From assembly GCA_035275285.1 (NCBI GenBank), contig DATENA010000068.1, positions 1 through 64,000 on the forward strand: 64,000 nucleotides of DNA, in the 5' to 3' direction. The notes under the pieces were generated by a model. That model saw nothing but the letters and a program-made list of their open reading frames with translations. It searched no databases and had not been told where the DNA came from. The translations under genes and the position numbers were made by a program. This DNA is from Chersky-265 sp035275285 (GTDB lineage Bacteria; Fibrobacterota; Fibrobacteria; UBA11236). The first letter of the stretch is position 1. Each line of letters opens with the position of its first letter. Shown one piece after another: positions 34,769 to 43,630 of the stretch.

Positions 34769-37700
34769 TCACTTCAAAGCGTTGAAGACGACGCGGGCGG
34801 AGCGGCCCTTGTCGCCATTGGACAACCGCACGATATGCACCCCGCGCAGGTTGCCCATGGGGATGGTATTCTGCCCCTGCATCAGATTCACATTACGCGC
34901 TCCGAGCGGACGGCCGGAAAGGCTCCAGACGGCCACGTTGACCTTGCCATAGCCCGCGGATTCCAGGACCAGATCCTGCCCACGGCTCGTGACGCCATGG
35001 ATTTCGGACAGGTCGTGCAGGGGATTGGCGAGGGCTACGGGAGGTGCGGCGGGCTTGATGACGAAGGACAATTCCTTGACGGTCACCCTGGGGTCCATGA
35101 GGTGCTTATCCTTGGCCCGGGCGGTGTAGGTATAGCTGCCGGCCATGAGGCCGGTGAGCGGGACCGAAAGGACGCCGTTGGTGCTCGTGCCCACAACCTT
35201 GCCGTTGAGGAGGATTTGCAAGGTATCGATGCCGTTCGGATCCTCGGCGAGTGCGTGCAGGGTGAGAGAGGCGGGGGCGCGCAAGGTATCCGACTCATTG
35301 CTCCGGGTGAAGGCCAGCGAAGGCGCAACATTGGGCGCGGGGGCGGTCACAACGACTTCCAGCTCTCGGGTGGACACCTTGGGATCGGTTGGGTGCTTGT
35401 CCTTGGCCCGTACGGTATATTTGTAGGTACCGGCTGCCTTGTTGGCGATGGGAACCGACAGGGTGAGTTTGGTGCCAGTGGCGACGACCTCGCCGTCCAG
35501 CAGGACTTGCAAGGTATCGATGCCGTTCGCATCGTCGGCGGTGGCGAGCAGGGTGAAACTGGCCGGGGCGATCAAGGTCTCGGTGTTGACCAGGGTCAGG
35601 CTAACCAGGGCAGAGTCGACGTTTTCAACGGGCGGGGGTTCATGCACGATAACCGTCAGGGTCCCAGTCACGGTTTTGGGATCCGTGGCATGATTGTCGG
35701 TAGCCTTCACGGTGTAGGTATAGGTGCCGGCAACCTTGCCCGTGAGGGGTACCGACAGGGAGCCGGTGTTGGACCCGCCTAACACGGTGGTACCCTCCAG
35801 GATTTGCAGGCTGGCGATGGCGCCATCCGTATCCGTTGCGGTGGCGTTCAAGGTGAAGCTGCCGGGGGCGATCACTACCTCACTGGGGCCTTCCAGGGTC
35901 ACCGTTGGGGGAACATTAGGAGGGGGTTCCGCGACGACAACGAGCAATTCCTGGCTCGACGTCTTGGGATCCGCGGTATTGGCGTCCTTGGCACGGATCG
36001 TATACGTGTAAGTGCCCGCCGCCAGGTTGGCGATATCGACTCCCAGGGCTCCGGTGGCGTTCGAGCCGAGCACCGTGTTCCCCAGGAGGATTTCCAAAGA
36101 GGCGATGCCGTCCACATCCGTAGCGCTCCCGACGAGGGTGAAGCTGGCCGGGGCGACCAGGTTTTCCGCGCCGGTGCGGATCAGGCCCACCGTCGGGGCC
36201 GGATTGGCGACGACGACGGACAGGTTCTGGGTCGTGGTCAGCTTATTGAAGGCATGGTTGTCCTTGGCGCGCACCGTGTAGGTGTAGGAGCCGGCCGCGA
36301 CGTTGGCGGTATCGAAGGAAACCGAGCCGGTCGTGCTGGAAGCCACAACCGTTTCCCCCTTGAGTATTTCCAAGGTGGCGATGCCATCGGCATCCGTGGC
36401 CGTCGCTTTTAGGGTGAAGGAGGCGGGGGCATTCAGATCGCCCTCGGTGCGCGCAAAGGTGACCGCAGGCGGGCCCGCGTTCGGGGTATCGCCCAGGGGG
36501 AAGTCCATGGTGCCCGGCAGGGTCCAGTCCTTGTACCAGAGATCGCCGTCCACGATGGCGCCGGCCTTGGCCGCGATGATTGCCGGGTCCGAAGGCGACA
36601 GATCCTTGTAAAGGCCGAAGCTATGGATCGAATCATAGGGAACCGCCTTGAAGTATTTCTTCAGAACGTCCTGCAACAAAGAGACTTGCGCCAGCGAGTC
36701 GTCGCGATTGCGGACGCCGAGAGCCGTGACGTCGATAAGCTTTTTCCAACGGCCGGTGATGAAGGCATCCTTGAATTCGAGCTTGGGCACGGGCGCGGTG
36801 ATATTGGAAATCACGAAATCGCCTTGGGCGCGGAGTGCCCAAACGGACGCGCTGTCGGGCGTGATGCCTCCGGCCACCATGACCACTTTCTCATAAGTGC
36901 CGGCGCAGTCTTCCTTGGCATCCATCACTCCGCCCGCGCCGCCGTTGTCGATGAGGGTGAGGTGTGACCAATGGAGTTGGGACTTGCGGGGTTCGCCGCC
37001 CTGGGAACTGCTGCACTCGATGACGTTATCGCCCACGGGTTCAAAGGGGAGCAAGCTTCCGACACCCCTTTCCCGAGGGGGTTCCACTCGCTGGATGGCG
37101 ATCATGTAATCGATGGTTCCGCTGTACCCGTGATCGATATCGTAGCTGTCGTCCGTTTCGTTGGTCACGATCAGATGGTCGGCATTGGCCGCGCCGCCGA
37201 ACCATTCGAAGCCGTCGTCATCGCCGCGATTGACCTGGACATGGCTGATCTTCGTCTTGCGGCCCACCGCGCACAGGGTGATGCCGTTCAGCTCGCGGTC
37301 GACCATGATGGGATAACCGGGTCCGTCCAGGCGCACGTAGGTCAGCACGCCGGAAGAATCATCATCGTCTCTTCCCGTGAACCTGGCCCAGGTTAAGGCT
37401 TCGTATTGGAAGTTAGGCGAAGGATTACGTGGATCCACTTGGTTGCTGATTCCTTTTCCCAATAATACGATGCCGCCCCATTGCCCGCGTTCGGCGCCGG
37501 GTTCACCCCGGAAGGTGATGGGTTGATCCTTGGTGCCGGCCGCGACCAACCATGCACCGCGGTCCACCAACAAGGTGCCGCGGGAGGTCGGATCGGCCTG
37601 AATGTAGGTTCCCGGGTCGATGGTAAGCGTGACACCGGCCTTGACGATGGTAAACCCATTCAGGATCCAGGTTGTGTCATTGGTCAAGCGTGTATTCACT

Positions 37701-37858
37701 ACAATGGAATCGGCCGGAATGCTGCCCGTATGCAGTTTGACGGGAATATTCTTCTTCGGCCTTGATTCACCCTCATCACCGCGAGCTAAACCTGATCCCA
37801 GGGTCGCCGCTAGGGCTCCGGTCAGCAAGAAGGGTTTAAGGAAAGTCGTTTTGAACAT
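34769..37858 (-). CDS. surface protein: beta-helix domain, five Ig-like repeats, sorting domain
   Basis: The 1029-residue product has a signal peptide (MFKTTFLKPFLLTGALAATLGSG). Residues about 50-450 are a right-handed beta-helix-type domain with LTIDPGTYIQAD, GQWGGIVLLGK, VNRGDDDGFEWFGGAAN and DNGGAGGVMDAKEDC. Five Ig/cadherin-like repeats follow, each about 95 residues, with APASFTL-A-A-D-DGI-L-IL, AGTYTYTVRAKD and DPKV...L-VVV. The C-terminus (YGKVNVAVWSLSGRPLGARNVNL...GVHIVRLSNG) is a type IX-like sorting domain. The first domain is shared with the protein at 41.6 kb on the other side of the TonB receptor gene, so the proteins may feed or bind the same substrate. Confidence 0.82.
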   Translation of the reverse strand: MFKTTFLKPFLLTGALAATLGSGLARGDEGESRPKKNIPVKLHTGSIPADSIVVNTRLTNDTTWILNGFTIVKAGVTLTIDPGTYIQADPTSRGTLLVDRGAWLVAAGTKDQPITFRGEPGAERGQWGGIVLLGKGISNQVDPRNPSPNFQYEALTWARFTGRDDDDSSGVLTYVRLDGPGYPIMVDRELNGITLCAVGRKTKISHVQVNRGDDDGFEWFGGAANADHLIVTNETDDSYDIDHGYSGTIDYMIAIQRVEPPRERGVGSLLPFEPVGDNVIECSSSQGGEPRKSQLHWSHLTLIDNGGAGGVMDAKEDCAGTYEKVVMVAGGITPDSASVWALRAQGDFVISNITAPVPKLEFKDAFITGRWKKLIDVTALGVRNRDDSLAQVSLLQDVLKKYFKAVPYDSIHSFGLYKDLSPSDPAIIAAKAGAIVDGDLWYKDWTLPGTMDFPLGDTPNAGPPAVTFARTEGDLNAPASFTLKATATDADGIATLEILKGETVVASSTTGSVSFDTANVAAGSYTYTVRAKDNHAFNKLTTTQNLSVVVANPAPTVGLIRTGAENLVAPASFTLVGSATDVDGIASLEILLGNTVLGSNATGALGVDIANLAAGTYTYTIRAKDANTADPKTSSQELLVVVAEPPPNVPPTVTLEGPSEVVIAPGSFTLNATATDTDGAIASLQILEGTTVLGGSNTGSLSVPLTGKVAGTYTYTVKATDNHATDPKTVTGTLTVIVHEPPPVENVDSALVSLTLVNTETLIAPASFTLLATADDANGIDTLQVLLDGEVVATGTKLTLSVPIANKAAGTYKYTVRAKDKHPTDPKVSTRELEVVVTAPAPNVAPSLAFTRSNESDTLRAPASLTLHALAEDPNGIDTLQILLNGKVVGTSTNGVLSVPLTGLMAGSYTYTARAKDKHLMDPRVTVKELSFVIKPAAPPVALANPLHDLSEIHGVTSRGQDLVLESAGYGKVNVAVWSLSGRPLGARNVNLMQGQNTIPMGNLRGVHIVRLSNGDKGRSARVVFNALK
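35040..36480 (-). repeat. DNA coding five tandem Ig-like repeats
   Basis: Five units of about 285 bases encode similar beta-sandwich repeats. All share the APASFTL and AGTYTYTVRAKD motifs but differ enough at DNA level that they are not fresh duplications; units 2-4 are the most alike. Confidence 0.75.
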
Positions 37859-37988
37859 AGTGGAAGCCTCCCATGGCTTTGTGGTTATCGGAATCCGGCC
37901 CTACGCAAGAGATACCAGCGGAACAAGCCAGGAAAATTTGGAAAACGCTGTTTCCAATCGGGCCGATACGTGTTACGGCATCGTTCCA

Positions 37989-40900
37989 TTAAAACAGGCG
38001 CGCGTAATTGACTTCGATCCAAATGCCGTCCTGTATGCGTTCAACGGTTTGGTAGCGGCTGACGTTCCCAAAAACCTCCTGATACTGTCCAGGTGTTACC
38101 GAATGGTAAGGAATTTGATCGTTGTTTTCCTTCACCCGCAATTCCTTCGATTGCATCAGCCAGTTTTTCACGCGCACGCCGAGCTCATTGCGTTTCCACC
38201 AGGTGAGGCGGTGCAACGATTCGAGGCTGGCGAAGGGTTTTTCCGTGATATCCGGCAATCCCATGGTCCCCGCATACCGGATGCGCTCCCCGGCTTTATT
38301 GAAGAGCACCGCATTCAGGAATGCGAATGGCCCGGCTTCCGCCTCGTGGGTGACGGACCCGTTGATCAGGTACGGGGCCTGCCCGACCATGGGCCGGCGG
38401 TAATTCGTGTTTTGCAGATTCTGGGTGGTGTCTTCCCGGATGCGGACTTCGGATTCCATCAGGGCGAAATTCCCGGAAAGCATTAAGCCTTTCAGCCATG
38501 GGACGGATGCGCCCAGTCCCTCCAGCAGGCCTCCGGGATTCAGGACGGCTTCGAATTCGACTCCCTTCACGTAAGCGCCGTTGGCATTTTGATAGGATTC
38601 CACCTTATTATTGTCGATCGTGGTTTCCACCGGACGGGTGAAGTCCTTGTAAAAGAGCGAGGCCGAAAGGGATTGCTGGAAAGGCAGATACAGATCGGCG
38701 CGGGCGTCGAAATGGGCGATTTGGGTCTTTTTCAAATCCGGATTGCCTGTAATGGTGCGCCCGCTGACGTAATCCGCAAAGGTGTAGGGGGCCACTTCGC
38801 GGATTTCCGGGTGGACCGCGGTTTGGGCATACTGCCAGCGTAACTTCAAAGCTTGTATCGGCTTGACCCACAGCCCGGCCGTGGGATAGGCGCTCCACTC
38901 CCTCGTCTTGCTATGGATATCGCCATACCCCTCTCCACCCCCCGTATAGGGCGCCACCAAGTTGAAATCGAACCATTCCCCGCGTACTCCGCCGTCGATC
39001 CCGATCGGCATGCTCCACAAGCGCGCGGAAACCGCGCCGGCGAGGTAGGCCGCGGCTTTGATTTCGCTGGCGTCATAGGTGTCCCGATCTTTCGGGGACG
39101 TCGCGAAGTCGGAAACCCTTTCCTGCATATCCAGGGTCAAAGCCTCCGGCGCGCGGATCTCTTCCAGCGTTTTTCCCGTCAGCGTCCGGCGGTCCGCGTC
39201 ATAGGAATAGCGGGTGGCATTGAAGCTGCGTTTCCTGCCGTTCCAGGCCAAGCCGGCGTTGAAGTTGGGAAGCGCGAGATGGGAGAAGAGTTGGCTTTCC
39301 GTTAGAAAGGTATCGCGCGCCGAATATTCCGGGGGGATGACCAGGACGCCGTCGAGCCGCGCCGCGGCGGCCTTTTCATCCAGCGTTTCGAAAATGCGGG
39401 TACCCCATACGTCGTTGTTGGCGAAGGTCAAGGGTTGAGTAGTGTTCACCGCGGTCTGGCTATAGAGGTAGCGGCGGCTGTCCGGAGTTTCCCCGGTGAC
39501 GGCGGAGAGCCCCGCGGCCCAACTCACGGAATCCAGAAGCCCCACTCCTACGTAGGCCTCGCCTCCCACCTGGCTGCTGATCAGGCTCCGGCGGCTGAAT
39601 TCCAACAAATAGCGTTCCTCGTACGGCCTGTCCTGGGGAATGAGGCCGCCGCCTCGGTCGGATTGGTAGCTGCGGGACATGAGGGTGTAGTCGGTGCCGA
39701 TGTTGATGGCGAAATTCTTCCACCACACCGACCAATCCGGGTTTTCGTAGCGCATGTTCAGCATGCCGCTCAGTTGGGCTTCGTAGCTTCCCCGGTTGAT
39801 CTGGGCCGCGATATTGGGTTGGAGCGAACGCACGGGGGTGGTGACGGGACCGGAGTCGGTTTGCACCGTATCGAAAAGCTGGGTCCGGATTACGACCTCT
39901 CTTTGGAACAGAGGGTGGAAAACCGTGTCCTTGACGAAGCTATAGGCGGCGACCACGTCCTGCTTTTCGATCAGGTCCTGATCGTATTTGTTTTTGAACC
40001 CGGCGGTGGCGAGGTATCCGAATTTCCCCCCGCCGCCGGCCGGGTACACGTTGCCGCCGGAGATGGAGAAATTGGTGGGATTCCGGACGCGAGTGGTGTC
40101 GATGGCATAGGTATTGGACAGTGCGTTGGCCAATTGGATGCGTTCTTCCGGGGTGTATCCCGGCAATCCCCGGCTGCGGGCATCCTGGGCCTGGGCTTCG
40201 GTGTATCCTTTGGGTATCAAAAGGGGGAACCCGTCCGGGAGGGAGCGCGTGCCGTCGTCGAAGCCCCAAAAGGTGTTGCCGCCATCATAGGCCATACGCC
40301 GGTTGCCGACCTGCCATCCGGCCGGGAGAGCTTTCGGGGCCCGGCCGTTCTTGGGCGACTCGGCCATGTAGGCTTGCAGGTAATCGGCGCTATCCATGCG
40401 CCCATAATAATGGTTGCCGGTGGACAGGCTGACCTTGAAGAAAGCTTTCTCGGGAATGCCTTTGGTGACGAGCGCCACCGAACCGCCCGCGAAATCGGAA
40501 TACAGATCCGGGACGAAGGTTTTATAGATGGAGAAGCTTTCCAGCGTTCCCGCCGGGAACAGGTCCTGCGGCACCACCCGCTTGTCCTTTTCCGGCGAAG
40601 GCACCGGCAGGCCGTTCAAGGTCATATTGGTGTAGCGTTCGCCCAGACCGCGCACATACACGTATTTCCCGCCCACCAGGGAGGTGCCGGTGATGCGCCG
40701 GGCGATGGCGCCGGCGTCCGAATCGGTGGTCTTGGCGATTTGCTCGGCGGACACCCCTTCCATCACCCCCGCGGCCTTCTGGCGCTTGGCCAGCAAATCC
40801 TGGGCGCTGCCCGCCTTGCGTTCCGTTTTCGCCTGGACCACCTGGCCTTTCAGGACCCGTCGCTCCAGCCGGATTTCCAGGACGCGGTCTTCCCCGGCCG

Positions 40901-41453
40901 CAAAGGTTTCCGGGTCCAGGGCCTTGGACTCGTAGCCCTTCCGGTATGCGGAAATTCTCCACGTGCCCGGCGCGATCTCCGTGATGCGGAACAGTCCCGC
41001 CTCATCGCTGGGCGCGGAAAGGCGCAGGCTGTCCCGTTGCAAGATCACGGTCACCTTCGCCACGGGTTTCCCGTCCTCGGCGCTCAGGATCACGCCATGC
41101 AGCATGGCCCGATCGGCCCTGGTTTCCGGCTTGGGAGGGCGGGCGGAATCGGCGGCGATCCCCGCGGAAGCCCCGGCCGCGGCGCCCGGTGCCGTGGAAT
41201 CGACGGCTATCGCCGCCGCTTCGGCGGCGCTGTCCGGGGACGGCCCGGCCGCTTTATCGGTATGCGTCGGGACCTTTTCAGGCAAAGTGTCCGCCACCAG
41301 GGAGTCCAGATTGCGGACAGGCACATCGGCGCGCCAGGGCGGGGTCTCCTCTTGCATCGGCTCCGCTGCGGCCAAGGCTCGCCCGGTTCCGGCCAAGATC
41401 GAGAAGAGGAAAAAGAGGGGCTTCAGAACGCGCTTCAACGTGGCGGGGAACAT
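37989..41453 (-). CDS. TonB-dependent receptor with carboxypeptidase-regulatory-like domain
   Basis: An 1154-residue outer-membrane receptor. A signal peptide (about 1-29) and an acidic/Ala-rich linker to about 115 precede a CarboxypepD_reg-like domain (LHGVILSAEDGKPVAKVTVILQ). The plug domain follows: VSAEQIAKTTDSDAGAIARRITG, YVYVRGLGERYTNMTLNGLPVPSP, VALVTKG. The rest is a long beta-barrel with TonB-receptor strands, and the chain ends VNYARLF with the terminal aromatic residue. The architecture matches TonB receptors of FCB bacteria and of proteobacteria that pair with a beta-helix protein of the DDGFEWFGG type, as here. The imported substrate is unknown. Confidence 0.9.
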   Translation of the reverse strand: MFPATLKRVLKPLFFLFSILAGTGRALAAAEPMQEETPPWRADVPVRNLDSLVADTLPEKVPTHTDKAAGPSPDSAAEAAAIAVDSTAPGAAAGASAGIAADSARPPKPETRADRAMLHGVILSAEDGKPVAKVTVILQRDSLRLSAPSDEAGLFRITEIAPGTWRISAYRKGYESKALDPETFAAGEDRVLEIRLERRVLKGQVVQAKTERKAGSAQDLLAKRQKAAGVMEGVSAEQIAKTTDSDAGAIARRITGTSLVGGKYVYVRGLGERYTNMTLNGLPVPSPEKDKRVVPQDLFPAGTLESFSIYKTFVPDLYSDFAGGSVALVTKGIPEKAFFKVSLSTGNHYYGRMDSADYLQAYMAESPKNGRAPKALPAGWQVGNRRMAYDGGNTFWGFDDGTRSLPDGFPLLIPKGYTEAQAQDARSRGLPGYTPEERIQLANALSNTYAIDTTRVRNPTNFSISGGNVYPAGGGGKFGYLATAGFKNKYDQDLIEKQDVVAAYSFVKDTVFHPLFQREVVIRTQLFDTVQTDSGPVTTPVRSLQPNIAAQINRGSYEAQLSGMLNMRYENPDWSVWWKNFAINIGTDYTLMSRSYQSDRGGGLIPQDRPYEERYLLEFSRRSLISSQVGGEAYVGVGLLDSVSWAAGLSAVTGETPDSRRYLYSQTAVNTTQPLTFANNDVWGTRIFETLDEKAAAARLDGVLVIPPEYSARDTFLTESQLFSHLALPNFNAGLAWNGRKRSFNATRYSYDADRRTLTGKTLEEIRAPEALTLDMQERVSDFATSPKDRDTYDASEIKAAAYLAGAVSARLWSMPIGIDGGVRGEWFDFNLVAPYTGGGEGYGDIHSKTREWSAYPTAGLWVKPIQALKLRWQYAQTAVHPEIREVAPYTFADYVSGRTITGNPDLKKTQIAHFDARADLYLPFQQSLSASLFYKDFTRPVETTIDNNKVESYQNANGAYVKGVEFEAVLNPGGLLEGLGASVPWLKGLMLSGNFALMESEVRIREDTTQNLQNTNYRRPMVGQAPYLINGSVTHEAEAGPFAFLNAVLFNKAGERIRYAGTMGLPDITEKPFASLESLHRLTWWKRNELGVRVKNWLMQSKELRVKENNDQIPYHSVTPGQYQEVFGNVSRYQTVERIQDGIWIEVNYARLF

Positions 41454-41544
41454 GGCGGGGAATAGTACCTTGTGGTAAATTCAAAAATATTTCCAACCTG
41501 TTGCCGCCGTTCCAGCCGGGACCGCCGGATCTGCGGCATCGCGG

Positions 41545-41580
41545 AAAAAAAAGGACCGGAGGCCCTGAGGCCCCCGGTCC
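41545..41580 (-). terminator. rho-independent terminator of the beta-helix gene
   Basis: On the minus strand a GGACCGG...CCGGTCC stem with an inner GGCC/GGCC pair is followed by eight Ts (A-run at 41545-41552 on the plus strand). It ends the transcript of the gene at 41611. Confidence 0.85.
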
Positions 41581-41610
41581 GGAGAGAACGTCGATCAGGA
41601 GATCAACCGA

Positions 41611-43368
41611 TTAGGGGAAGGTTTCCCAGTAGGTGGTCTCGTCGATGATCTGGCCGGTGGCGGCGATCACCAGCTTCACGCGCAAGCTGTGCTTGCCCGA
41701 GGCGCCGAAAACGGCGCCGGTCTGGCCGGCCGCCTTGTAGACGCGATCGCCATTGGCGAGGACGGTGGGGAAAGGGAAAATGCCGCTGCGGAAGGTCGAG
41801 CTCACGTCCGCGCCGTCCAGGTAGGCCTCGGAGGCGTTCACGTTGATCGCGCCGTTCAACCCGGTCTGGGTCATCACGAAGTCCCAGACGCCGGGCTTCC
41901 ACAGCTTGGCGGGGACGGATTTCGAACCGCCGGCGGGCTGGAAGACGATGTACTTCTTGGCGATGCCCATCTGGGAGACGGCGGTCCAGCCGTCCGTCCA
42001 GGCGGCGGCGGTGGGGCTGAAAGCGCCGGCATAGGTCACGTTGTCGAAGAAGGCATCGCCCATCTGGTGGTGGGCGCCGGTCACGGCGGGGCTGGTGGGG
42101 GCGGGACGCGGATCCACGGTGTTCAGCCTCCAGTTGGAGCCGTTCGGCATGCTGTTCAGCAGCGGATTGACGTATTGGTTGTCGTTGCCGTCCACTTCGG
42201 CCGCACCGTTGCCGCCGATCATCATGTCGCTGAGGCTGCCGCCGATCCAGTTGCCGAAGTTCCAGACATAGTTGGCTTCGAAGTTGAGCAAACCGTTGTT
42301 GACCTTGCAAACGGCGTCGCAGGCGAGGGAGCCCTGCAACTCGAAGCGGCCCAGGTTCTGGGGGAAGTTCGCGAGGATCATGTTCTTGAAGTCGCCGCCG
42401 GTGCCGTCGCGCAAGCGGAAGGCCAGATCGTTCACGAAGGTGAAGCCGGAGGGCACGGTGGAGCCGTTGCCGATGAGGGTCAGATTGGAGAACTTGGGGC
42501 TGGAGTACTTGGTGGTGTCGGTCAGGCCGGCGCCGGCGCCGCCGCTGTTCAAGGGGAAGGCGAAGCCGTCGCCCTCGATGGCCTGGTTGCCGTTCGCATC
42601 CGGGTTGGCGTTGCTGTACATCATGAGGCCGTACTGCAGCTTGCCCCTGAATCCGAAGTCGAAGTCGAAGCCGTCGTCGTTGCCGTAGGCCGAGACCAGG
42701 TACTTGGCGTTGACCGTGCCGCCGAACCATTCGAAGCCGTCGTCGCCGTTGGCGAACACTTCGATGTGGTCGATGACGGTCTTGCTGCCCACGCCGCCGA
42801 AGGTGAGGCCGTTGATCTCGTTGTCGTTGCCGATGATCTTGCCGCCATGCCGGATGGAGACATAGTGCATCTCACCGGAGCTGTCGAGGTCGTTATGGCC
42901 GCCGTAGGCGCCGCGGGGTTCGTTGTTGATCCCCTCGATGTAAGCAGAGTCTTCGGAAATGGTGGCATTGCCCAGCAGGATGATGCCGCCCCACATGTAG
43001 CGATCGAACGGTCCCAGGTCGGTGGGATCGTCCTCATTGTCCAAAACGGTGGTGAACAGGATGGGGTCCGCGGCGGTGCCGAGGGCCTTGATCTTGCCCC
43101 AACGGGTGATGACGAGCACGGAAACGTTGCCCTGCTCGCCCAGCAAGCCCTTGACGACGGTTCCGGATTGGATCACGAGTTCCTGGGGGCAAGCAGCGCT
43201 CTGTCCGACGAACACACGGCCGCTCAGGTGGTACACCGTATCGCGGCTGAAAGTCGAAGTAGCAGAGCAGGGAAGGCTGGCGTTGCTGATCACTTTGATC
43301 GGCTTGGCCGCGAACGCGCTTGCTGCTGCGGCAAGAGCGGCGCATGCGATTAGTTTGGCGGATTTCAT
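41611..43368 (-). CDS. exported beta-helix protein (DDGFEWFGG family)
   Basis: The 585-residue product starts at the ATG at 43368 behind AAGGAGATAGA; the 80-residue upstream extension is discarded. The signal peptide is MKSAKLIACAALAAAASAFA. A right-handed beta-helix follows, with YHLSGRVFVGQ, LVIQSGTVVKG, WGGIILLGNATI, ISIRHGG-like turns and HIEVFANGDDGFEWFGGTVN, shared with the N-terminal domain of the protein at 34.8 kb. The C-terminal quarter (YIVFQPAGG, LRVKLVIAATGQI) is not a clear sorting domain. It is transcribed just upstream of the TonB receptor gene, with a terminator in between. Likely periplasmic or surface substrate-binding; exact role unknown. Confidence 0.85.
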   Translation of the reverse strand: MKSAKLIACAALAAAASAFAAKPIKVISNASLPCSATSTFSRDTVYHLSGRVFVGQSAACPQELVIQSGTVVKGLLGEQGNVSVLVITRWGKIKALGTAADPILFTTVLDNEDDPTDLGPFDRYMWGGIILLGNATISEDSAYIEGINNEPRGAYGGHNDLDSSGEMHYVSIRHGGKIIGNDNEINGLTFGGVGSKTVIDHIEVFANGDDGFEWFGGTVNAKYLVSAYGNDDGFDFDFGFRGKLQYGLMMYSNANPDANGNQAIEGDGFAFPLNSGGAGAGLTDTTKYSSPKFSNLTLIGNGSTVPSGFTFVNDLAFRLRDGTGGDFKNMILANFPQNLGRFELQGSLACDAVCKVNNGLLNFEANYVWNFGNWIGGSLSDMMIGGNGAAEVDGNDNQYVNPLLNSMPNGSNWRLNTVDPRPAPTSPAVTGAHHQMGDAFFDNVTYAGAFSPTAAAWTDGWTAVSQMGIAKKYIVFQPAGGSKSVPAKLWKPGVWDFVMTQTGLNGAINVNASEAYLDGADVSSTFRSGIFPFPTVLANGDRVYKAAGQTGAVFGASGKHSLRVKLVIAATGQIIDETTYWETFP

Positions 43369-43630
43369 TCTATCTCCTTGGCGTGCTTCGGAGTCATTTC
43401 CTAGCACGGAGGGTAAGAAACCTATAAGATGTTGCAAGGAGATTATGGTAATGTGCGGAAATTGATGGGTTCCGTTTACAGTCGCGACATTTTCGGCGCC
43501 CGGCGGTTGCTTACTTCCCGGCCCGAGGGTGCCGAATGCTTCCAAATTATGCCGATCCTTTCGAATCGACAAGCGAAGGGAAAGGCGATATAATCTTGTG
43601 ATTGTCATGGGGTTTTAAACGGGTTTGCAA

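Noticed and set aside
35040..36480. repeats at 35-36.5 kb as a possible CRISPR array or satellite
   Set aside because: The periodicity is about 285 bases and in frame, encoding Ig-like domains; no short direct repeat with unique spacers is present.
39435..41465. 676-codon plus-strand frame opposite the TonB receptor gene
   Set aside because: Antisense shadow; the receptor has a signal peptide, plug motifs and a barrel end on the minus strand.
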